DNA from: Mugil cephalus
Taxonomy: Eukaryota > Chordata > Actinopteri > Mugiliformes > Mugilidae
DNA: 64,000 bases
Assembly (NCBI RefSeq): GCF_022458985.1
Contig: NC_061770.1
Coordinates: 39,351,599-39,415,598, forward strand
Reading direction: 5' to 3'
In this document: piece after piece, positions 44,501 through 64,000 of the stretch
Numbering within the stretch: the first letter of the stretch is position 1
How the letters are laid out: each line of letters begins with the position of its first letter
Notes under the pieces: model-generated
Told to the model about the DNA's origin: nothing
The model's input: only the letters and a program-made list of their open reading frames with translations
Databases searched by the model: none
Translations under genes and position numbers: made by a program

Positions 44501-45337
44501 ATTATTTTCATATTCACATACTTATCAGCTATTTTTCATAATATGTTCATCATTTGTCATTTGTCTCTTCATGAATTCCCTCGTAGAGATAAAGAGAATC
44601 CAGCAATATGCAGGTAAATCTTATGAGTTTACTGAAACACACGCGAGGAGTCCTCTTCCGCTCGTAGTTCTCACGGTTAATCAACTTCCTGCTGTTCTTT
44701 TCAATCCCCGTCAGTCGATGTAACTTTGGACCCCGACACAGCGAACAATCTCCTCGTTGTGTCTGATGATGGGAAGGAGTTGAGAAACGAAGGATTTCCT
44801 CAGACACTTGCAGACAACCCGGAGAGGTTTGACACTCTCCTCGGGGTTCTGGGTAAAGAAGGCTATTCCTCTGGCGCCTTCTACTTCGAGGTCAGTGGTT
44901 TTCCCGGTGTCCAGATTTGTCCCGTGTTTGTCTGCTTAGAACATGAATGCAGTGTTTGCATGTCTTTCCCACAGGTGCAAGTGGAAGGCAAGGTTGCATG
45001 GGACATTGGGGTTGCGTTGGAGACGGTCGACAGAAAAGGGCAAACCGATGTCTGCCTGCGAAACGGCTACGCGGTCCTGATGCTGAGGGACGGGAAGAAT
45101 TTCAAGGCTTGTGACCGACCCCCGGTGGAAATTGTTCTCAGCCAGACACCCAGAAAAGTCGGGGTGTTTGTGGACTATGAGGAGGGGGAGGTCTGCTTTT
45201 ACGATGTCGGGAACGAGGCTCACATCTACTCCTTCACGCGCTGCAGATTTCCCAACGGGAAGTTGCTGCCGTATTTTAACACCTGCACCCACCACGAGGA
45301 AAACAACGGCCCAATGGTTATCACCCCCGTTAGTTAG
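41582..45337 (+). CDS. TRIM25/finTRIM-like E3 ubiquitin ligase
   Basis: Coding exons 41582-42015, 42186-42321, 42438-42533, 44014-44247, 44326-44485, 44587-44613, 44715-44890 and 44975-45337 join in frame to 541 aa. RING finger at residues 13-52 (Cys13, 16, 28, His30, Cys33, 36, 49, 52; C3HC4). Two B-boxes follow (CDLC ... CEHVKSHH, then CKSHKKLLELVC ... CIKSNHQNH, about 95-180). A coiled coil spans about 190-345 (EEIISLEERKEELDHL). PRY-SPRY about 362-541 opens DVTLDPDTANNLLVVSDDGK and ends YFNTCTHHEENNGPMV. Cytosolic; members of this group attach ubiquitin or ISG15 and many fish ones are interferon- or virus-induced. Assignment between trim25-like and finTRIM is not settled. Exon 4 uses the acceptor at 44013, since the earlier AG at 43966 gives a stop. 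Confidence 0.9.
42534..44013. other. Intron 3 of the TRIM gene
   Basis: About 1.5 kb with poly-A tracts near 42718 and no recognisable exon or transposon end. The open frames across it have no domain. Confidence 0.5.
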
Positions 45338-45849
45338 AAGCGACAGATTTGCTGTTTGCATTTAACAAATTCTACAAAAAGTGTTATGATGAAGGAATGA
45401 CGGATGAATGAAGCATTTGTGTTTTGTTTTTTTGTGCAATACATGTAGAGATCAAAAAATAAACTGTTAAGCATCCTGGTCGTGTAAATAAGAAAACATT
45501 AATCAGTATTGTTCATGTTCTAAACTTCATGTATAAGAGCTTCACAGGGTCTTGGTCTCTGTTCTATGTCGACTGTGCCAGATACTAATTATTTGTAGTA
45601 GAAGGATTTAAAGGGCAGGTGATTGCTTTCAGTGGGTTGTTCTCTGTATCTGCCTCTGTGTTCTGAGTTTACACAAATCTAAGCTCATTACGATGGCAGA
45701 AGTTGTGGTGCTAACTTCTGCATGTCATTTATTTTCAGGGAGTAATGTATGATGTATTATATTGTTGCTAATTTGCAATAAACACTAAGTGCCACTGTGA
45801 CTGGGAAATGCTTATAGTATTTCACAGTATTTATTCATAAACCAAAGTG

Positions 45850-46700
45850 AATCAATGTTTTTTTTTTTTTTTTTATTTTATTTTTTTTTTATCAAGGAAT
45901 CAAAGTTATTATAAATCATTCCCCTGGAAACCACAAATGTCCATTCCATGGCCCCGTATGATTCACCCCGTGGAAAACATGAACTCATGTTAACCTGTGA
46001 ACAGTGATGCCGGTAACGCGTTACTAAGTAACTGTTACTTAGTAACGCGTTACCCTAATCTGACTACTTTATTCCAGTAACGAGTAATCTAACGCAGGGG
46101 TCTTCAACATTTTTCGGGCTAAGGAAACTGATGGACAGATTAAGTAGGGACCCCCTAACTACTATATGTGTTCTATATTAAACTTGGCCTAATGCAAATT
46201 TATAAATATACATTATTATTATTATCATTTTGCATTGTATTAAGCTATTCAAATAACATTTTTTTTTTATTTCAAATTTGTGCAGCAATAGTCTGACCGT
46301 GCAACTGCTGTAAACAACTGGCTAGTGTAATATGCGGCCTCCTGATTGGCTCAGCAGCAATAGGGGCGGGGCCTAGTGTGTGCAGGAGGCTTCGATTGAC
46401 AGGTCTAGTGTGGCGCTCCGTGTGAAAAGCTGCTGAGACAGCTCTTGTATCGCTGGATGTGTGAAGTGCTGAAAGAAAGATAACGTCTTCTGCCTTTTAT
46501 TATTATTTATCCCTTTACTAAAATATGTTGGATTCGTATTAATGAGTTTTTAAATAAATTTAAAAGTGTGGGGAAAAATATAAAAAGTAGCTCCATCTAA
46601 TGCATTTTTATTCCCAAACCAGTAATCGGATTTAAGTTACTTATCCAAGTTACTGTGCATTAATATTTTTCCTATTTTAAGGGAAATTTTATTTTATTTT
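45850..46700. repeat. Composite repeat with a perfect 20-bp inverted repeat
   Basis: A poly-T tract at 45859-45890 is followed by a fish repeat with TAACGCGTTACT words. At 46012-46031 and 46035-46054 lie perfect 20-base complementary arms (GGTAACGCGTTACTAAGTAA) around a 3-base loop. At 46096-46260 is a piece related to the hAT-like element at 21166-21576, nested into the repeat, which resumes near 46600 (CCAGTAATCGGATTTAAGTT). Confidence 0.6.
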
Positions 46701-47088
46701 ATTTTATATTTTTGAGATGAGTGTTTTCGAGTTTGAAAAGAAGATTTACTAAGGAGGTGTGACTGGATTATATATCCAGGGTGAGGCTTTCTAAACCTCT
46801 GATGTACACATTTATTTTGCCATCTGATCCGGAGCTCACACATCACACTGCACGTGGAAAGCAGGCTTCAATATCCAGACGTGTTCCTGTAGGCGACGGT
46901 GCTGACTACTGATTTTCTCTGAGATCCAAATCAGCGTTGCAGCAAGGTGAGTAATTCTTAGGTTCCAAGAGCTCATTATTTGTTCTTTGAATTCTGTGTG
47001 GAAATGTGGATTTTGAAATAGTTTACCCTACTTGTGCTTCCATTGTTTCTGGTGTACACAGCACAGGGCGACACATCGTAAAGACATC

Positions 47089-48669
47089 ATGGCAGTAAGC
47101 AGAGGATTCTTGCTCCTCGGTTTTCCTGTGCTTCTTGTTATCCTGTTCCTTTCTCAATGGGATAAGTTACAAGAGAAGACAGGTAACACAAGTGTGTTTC
47201 TGTCTAAGAACAAATGCCCTTTCTTTAACTGCCTAATAAATAGGAGCTGTATTTCATAACGGATCTCCAGCCCGAACCCCTGATTACACTTGGGCTATCG
47301 TGGATTAGCTTTAACGTGACAGTTCATTCTTCAGCTGAGTGGAGCATTTTTGTTGAAACAAGGGTTTGGCCTCTGACTTTTGTCTGTGATCTTAAGAGAA
47401 ATGGCACCCTGGGGTGCATTTATTCAGCCCTGATAATTTTATTATTTTAAGCATTTTAGATATTTTTTTGTCGTAACAGAGAGGATCAATCCGACACAGG
47501 AGCAGAGAAAGCAGACGCTGAGAGAATCGTGCAAGGGATTTACTGGAGGGAAGAGCAGTATAAAAACCCTGACTAACGGTGACTTGAAACAGTTCATCGT
47601 GGACGACACTCATGGCATCATCTACTGTTACATTCCCAAGGTGATCTTGAGCAGAAGCCACACTTGTAATAATTCAGTCTGGGCCTTAACTACTGTCCAT
47701 CAGGAAAGTGCAACCAGGGAAATCATGTGTATTAGTGGTGGTTCAGTTCAATTTAGTGTCCAAGTATTAAGATTTGACAGTAAACCACGACTCACTCTTA
47801 CCTACAGGTGGCATGCACCAACTGGAAGAGGGTCATGTTTGCCCTGACTCAAAGCGAGCCATACCCTGACCCCATGTCCATCTCTGGTGACCTTGTCCAC
47901 ATACCCGACAAGTTCAGGCAACTAAACCACTTCTCGAGACCACAGATGAGGGTGAGTTCACACAGCGTCCTGAGGGCAGCCACAGTCGGACACATGTTCG
48001 CGTGACAGATGATCGGTGTTGTTTGCTTATCACAGGCAAGGCTGAGACACTACACCAAGTTCCTGTTCGTTCGGGACCCGTTCGTCCGTCTCATCTCCGC
48101 CTACCGGGACAAGTTCCAGCCACGTAATGAATATTACTACCAAAACTTTGGTAGGGAAATTCTACGTCTGTATGGCAACCAGCCCCATCCACCGCTAACG
48201 GTGGATGAGGCGTTTGCATCGGGGGTGCACGTCTCTTTCTACAATTTTATTCAGTACATACTGGACCCCCGCACAGAAGCGTATGTATCCTTCGAGCCGC
48301 ACTGGAAGCAGATGCACCGCCTGTGCCACCCCTGCCTCATAGAGTAAGACAGGTTAACACCAACGACGCAAAAGTTAATTTAACTTTATAGATTGTGCAA
48401 AGTTTGACGTTTTTTTTTTTTTCCTCAGCTATGATTTTGTTGGCCACCAGGAGACTCTTCAGGACGATGCTAAAGAGCTGCTGAAGACCTTGAAGTTGGA
48501 GCATGACATTAATTTCCCTCCTTCCTACGAAAACATGACCTCTCCCAAGTCTGTGACGGACTGGTTCAGAACAGTGCCCCTAGAGGACAGGAGGAAGCTG
48601 TACAAGCTCTATGAGGGAGACTTCAAGCTCCTTGGCTATAGAAAGCCAAGTGAACTGCTTGACGGTTGA
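47089..48669 (+). CDS. chst12-like: Carbohydrate sulfotransferase, CHST12-like
   Basis: Coding exons 47089-47182, 47480-47640, 47808-47951, 48036-48343 and 48429-48669 join to 315 aa; a noncoding exon likely ends at 46946 (GTGAGT donor). It is a type II Golgi membrane enzyme: short N-tail, then a membrane anchor (LLLGFPVLLVILFLSQW, about 8-24), then a lumenal domain. The 5'-phosphosulfate site is CYIPKVACTNWKRVM (about 80-94) and the 3'-phosphate site FLFVRDPFVRLISAYRDKF. The C-terminal half (FIQYILDPRTE, LCHPCLIDYDFVG, LYKLYEGDFKLLGYRKP) is closest to CHST12, which sulfates position 4 of GalNAc in chondroitin/dermatan using PAPS. It is shorter than typical CHST12 because the stem is short. 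ATTAAA poly-A signal near 48822. Confidence 0.9.
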
Positions 48670-48925
48670 GATGAAGTTATGATTCCAGTTGAATATTAGA
48701 TTGCACCACAAGCCTTTTATGCCTAAGCTTTGTATTACTGGAAGTAGACAGGTAGACTTGTGTGTGACTTTTTCTAAGAGAAATGTGTGATGTCCACAAA
48801 GATTCTGTTGTGATTCTTGACATTAAACTATAAAATGCGTTACAGGTCTTGAAATTTGTCCTTTCTCACCAGACATTATAGCAACGGGATGAATGCAACG
48901 CTTATTTTTTTTAATATTTTTTAAT

Positions 48926-48931
48926 TTTATT
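48926..48931 (-). terminator. Likely poly-A signal of the semaphorin gene
   Basis: AATAAA on the minus strand, about 900 bases after the semaphorin stop codon, in an AT-rich stretch. It would give a 3' UTR covering about 48.9-49.8 kb, in which no other gene was seen. Confidence 0.4.
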
Positions 48932-49836
48932 ACAAAACAACATGACAAAAACAATACATTATTATACTTCAATCCACACTCACAAAATGAGGTGATGTCG
49001 GCTTGGCAAGGTCCATCGCTGTGAAACGAACTCCACGTCCTTCAGAAGAAATTCCGCCTCATTAACGGTCCACGTGCACCTGCTGCACATCTTCAGTTTT
49101 CCACACATATCAGACTCTCAACCTCTGCAGCACCGCAGACAGGGACAGCCCCGTCACAGTCACCGCAGGCCGTCCGCGGGCTCTGCAGTGGATTTACGTG
49201 TCTTCAGTCTCTGAAGGTGACACCTCTGTGTTTGAAGCCCAGTACCGGTTCAGTCTGACTGGACAGTCTATGGCTCAGCAGTCACATTTGGACCCATCAA
49301 GGTTTGAGATTTGAGTGGCGTGTCAAGAGATTGAGAAATTCAAATGGTGAGAGACAGACAGAGGTGCTGAGAGAAAAGTGCACTTTTTTCCCCTTTGCAG
49401 TGCCATCAGGGAAACGAGAGAGCAGGCGACGACAACGACGAAAGGAAAGGAGGACATTATGGCTTTTCAACATCTACGCACGTAGATATTTCATCTTTGA
49501 TTATTTCTTTTCGTATTGTTAACATTTGAAATAACGTTCACGCTCGCAGTCGACTTCACACCGCTTGTATTTACATCTTCTATGTACATCGGTTTACTCG
49601 GCTGTGGCTCTCGTCCTGAGTGACAGTCGATCCCGACCAGGTTTACTTCGCTGCCATATATTACAGGTCTCTCTCAAATACTTAGACATTAACTTATTAT
49701 ATATTTCTCATAAATCTCTGTAGTCTCTCGTCGTGCCACAGCTCCCATTCGAAGGCGTTTGGCAGCAGCCGCTTTGCGTTCATCCCAGCAGGAGTCAGTT
49801 CATTTGGACGATGTGAAAGGATGCAGCACGTTTCCG

Positions 49837-60983
<11,147 letters not shown>

Positions 60984-61039
60984 CTGCGGAACCGAAACAG
61001 AGACGAGAGAGAGAGGGAGTGAGACTTTCAAGAGTCAAG

Positions 61040-61514
61040 AGAAGTTAGTGTTGAAGTCAGTCACCCGTCAGAGAAGCTGGCAAACGCAATGGAATAAAAG
61101 ACATGTTTACACCACCTTTGTCACACTTATAACTGTGATAAAAGGTGATGAACACGTGTACACAGCAGAAGGTTTAAAGAGATGAGTAACCCTTGTTTCA
61201 CCCTGACCTCTGACACAATCTCACTATTTTAATCCCTTGAACCCATTTCTTCCTCATTTCAAACCTCAACACACTCTCCATCCTAGGATATATATATATA
61301 TATATATATACACACACTACACTAAATACTGAGCAGAAACAACAAAGTAAATTATGTATCATCATGATATGTAATGAATGAATCATCCTTTCGTAATACA
61401 TGGTGTGTAATAAAAGCTATATCTGTCTCCTCATGATGAAATATATCCCATGAATCAAACGCCTTTGACTTGGGCTCCAGTCGTTCTCCCACCTACTCTT
61501 TCTAGTACAGGACA

Positions 61515-61586
<72 letters not shown>

Positions 61587-64000
61587 GTGTGTGTGCGTGC
61601 GTGTGTGTGTTCACCTCCCATCTGGGAGTAAAGAGCACAGCTGTGTGTTGAGTTTCTTTCGAGCGCCTTTGAAAGACTGTGTGTTCTCAGTCCACAGACG
61701 TTTAGCCCGTTTTAGTTGATGTTTTTGATCACACAGACATGTTCAGAGGACGGAATGAAAAAAAAAATTATATTTATATATATATCGCAGTCGCATTTCC
61801 ACTCCCAATAGGTTTCCACATTGTAATCAAACACAGACACGACGGAGATGAAAGCACTTTGAGACACAGATGACAGATCGGGGGAGAGATAAAATGCTGA
61901 TGAGTAAACCATGTAAATTTAACCTCAAACAGTAGAACAAGCAGATATCACATATTACTCAATTGCACAATTAAACAATTAATGAGTCGTGAAGTCTTAT
62001 AAAAGAGCCTACGTCCATGTTTATTCGCGCAGCAGACAGCACACGCTCTTACTAAATGATTCGTTAGTAATGTCTAACACACACAAAAGCATGTAAGGGT
62101 CGAATGAGTTAATGAAATACGTCTCGATTTGGACTGATATTCAGAAGGGATGTTATCACAAATCTGCAGACAAGAGATCAAACAAGATCAGTGCTCACGT
62201 CAAAACACGAGCAGACTTTTATCATGAATTACTCACAGCAAATGCAACGTTTGTTTTTTTTCTTCTTTTTTTTCCAGTGAGCTCAGCACTTAACACTACA
62301 CAAAAAAAAAAAGTGTCTACAAGACAAGACCACGGTGTCAAACTTGAGACAACTGAAAACACTGCAGGAAGTAGTGGAACAAGGAGGAGCAGCCGCACTG
62401 AAGCTGTTTGGATGCAGAGCTGCACATCTGTACAGGTGACGGCCCTACGTACACTCCTGTTACTCACGCAGTCTGCAGCATAACACCAGACGCTCGTGGG
62501 ATGATGGAAAAAGGTCGACCGTTGCCAGACCTCGCTATTAAAAAGCCGTTTTTCGGTTTTGTTTGCAGTTTTCATCTGCAGAATTACGTGACTTGCATTA
62601 CCGCATTTGCTTTTACCACCAGTAACCTATAGCAGGTGTCAGGGTACTCAAAACAGCCACTCACAACTGCAGTCGCACGCACAACGAACAAACCTCCCCG
62701 AGTTACGTATATGTGAATATGACCAGAGAGGCACATAAAAGGTGCATGTTGTGCCCTTTATTATCAGAACTGATAAATATCGCAGTATTTACCGACTTCC
62801 ATTGACAAACCCTTTTATCAACTCCTGATCATGACAGAATAACTAAGGCCGAACACTTCTGTCGACCGAATCAAGCGTTTCCTTCACGGTTCCTCCTTTT
62901 CATGTACGAGAGGTGTTTTCATCCTTTCATCTCTCCAACAGCCTTTTCATGTTAATGTCCAGGCTTGCAACTGATTTAGCAATTTCATAGATACAAGACA
63001 AGGAGACGGGCAGCATTCATCCGCGCCTTTTTAAACAAAATGGGAAATTATAGGGAGGCGTAAAGTGGAGTGAACCATTTATTATTCCGCAGGTGGAGCT
63101 GAGAAGGTGACCCTCAGACGCAATAACAGAGGATAAACACAATACGACAACATTCATTAGTTCAGCTAAGGAAGGCGATGGTGTAATAAGAACTAAATAA
63201 GAACTTGATAAAATCTGTAAATGACAGGAAAGAAATATTCCTAAAAGGAAATCACACACATTACAAAGTCAGCAGGAAAGGTCTGTATATGTTTTGGTCA
63301 TTTCCTGTTCAGAAAATGATATTAAAAAACAAAAAACAAACCAAAAAGTAGTGATTATTTGATTTTCATTGTAAAATTCAAAAATTTAAATTTATATTTA
63401 ATTTCTTTATCGGGGTCGAGAATGGATGAACTAAAATGTTCTATTTCCAAAAGTAAAAAAATGAAATGGAAAGCGCCCACTCTTTTTTTCATATATTGTG
63501 TGACAGCAAGTTGTCGTTTTCAAAATAAGAGCAAGTATGAAGACGGCGCTGTGTAACAGAAGTTGATGGACATGGATCGGCAAGAGTCTCAGGCAAGACG
63601 ACACGACTGCAGAAAAACTAGGCCATATATTTCAGGTAGAAACTAAAAACAACTACATATAATCAGGGAATTAGTAGCTACTCGCTAACATTACTTGGAT
63701 ATGCATGCAGAGATTTCTACAGATAACAAGCCTTGTTTTGCCCTGTCAAAAATCATCAAAATCCGTTTTAGCCTGGACTAGTCTACGGAAACCACAGATA
63801 GAAGTCATGTATTTTGGCGCTCATGTCATAAACGCGGTACCGTCCTTATACGTGCTCTTACTTTGAAAACGGCCACTTCCGGTTTTTGTTTCTGTCTTCT
63901 AACGACTTTATATTTTATTTTTAGAAACAGAAAATTAAAATAGACCGGTTTTAAAAGCTTTGTTTATCCATTCTCGACCCTGATGAAGAAAATGCCTTGA
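61040..64000. other. Upstream semaphorin region; no exon identified
   Basis: Should be intron or 5' flank of the semaphorin gene. Contains a TA run (61289-61310) and a long GT array (61517-61610). No minus-strand frame with a signal peptide and a donor compatible with the phase-2 start of the exon at 60983 was recognised. Confidence 0.5.
61517..61610. repeat. GT microsatellite, long
   Basis: About 45 GT units with three GC interruptions near the right end; polymorphic-marker style. Confidence 0.95.

Noticed and set aside
61417-61719. Frames made of repeated His-Thr or Cys-Val
   Set aside because: Translation of the GT microsatellite.
62222-62575. Candidate missing semaphorin first exon (117-codon minus frame)
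   Set aside because: No hydrophobic signal core and no donor in the required phase.

Overview
This is a teleost fish nuclear genome window, most likely percomorph, though the species cannot be fixed from sequence alone. The evidence is vertebrate-style split genes with GT/AG introns, fish-type LINE, Tc1 and hAT elements, many CA/GT and AAT microsatellites, and fish-like TRIM, CHST12-like and class 4 semaphorin genes. No tRNA, rRNA or CRISPR array was seen.

Region 1 (about 0.7-38 kb) is a tandem cluster of small paralogous genes that I do not recognise as a named family. Each member has a TATA/leader exon, an exon encoding a signal peptide, one or more short helical exons, and a final exon of about 70-95 codons. 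The products are 144-172 aa, all-helical and probably ER-targeted or secreted. Three subfamilies can be told apart: C (0.7-15.1 kb, mostly minus strand), A (16.9-21.9 kb, plus) and B (26.9-37.9 kb, plus). About eight copies look usable. At least four more are broken: a signal exon at 0.7 kb, a remnant at 8.1-8.8 kb, a truncated exon 2 at 31.0 kb, and a pseudogene at 35.7-35.9 kb. Several copies have GAAANNGAAA interferon-response-like elements just upstream. The B proteins end in QDEL or RDEL, canonical ER-retrieval signals. The best reading is a lineage-expanded, probably interferon-inducible family of small ER-lumenal or secreted helical proteins. This is the strongest candidate here for an undescribed system.

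Region 2 (38.7-45.3 kb) holds a TRIM25/finTRIM-like E3 ligase gene (RING, two B-boxes, coiled coil, PRY-SPRY; 541 aa in eight coding exons). Two ISRE-like sites lie upstream, which would place a second immune-type gene beside the cluster.

Region 3 (47.1-48.7 kb) is a complete CHST12-like carbohydrate sulfotransferase gene (315 aa, five coding exons). Region 4 (48.9-61.0 kb, minus strand) is a class 4 semaphorin gene with 14 coding exons recovered. They run from the start of the Sema domain to a C-terminal PDZ-binding tail; the signal-peptide exon was not found. Its 6.4 kb second intron carries a near-pristine Tc1 transposon with an open 340-aa transposase. The stretch from 61.0 to 64.0 kb shows only microsatellites and no supported exon.

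Mobile DNA is dense in region 1: fragments of at least three LINE types, one Tc1 relic, two hAT-like non-autonomous elements with 8-bp target duplications, and a 566-bp inverted-repeat element. These insertions, together with segmental duplication, explain much of the gene breakage.
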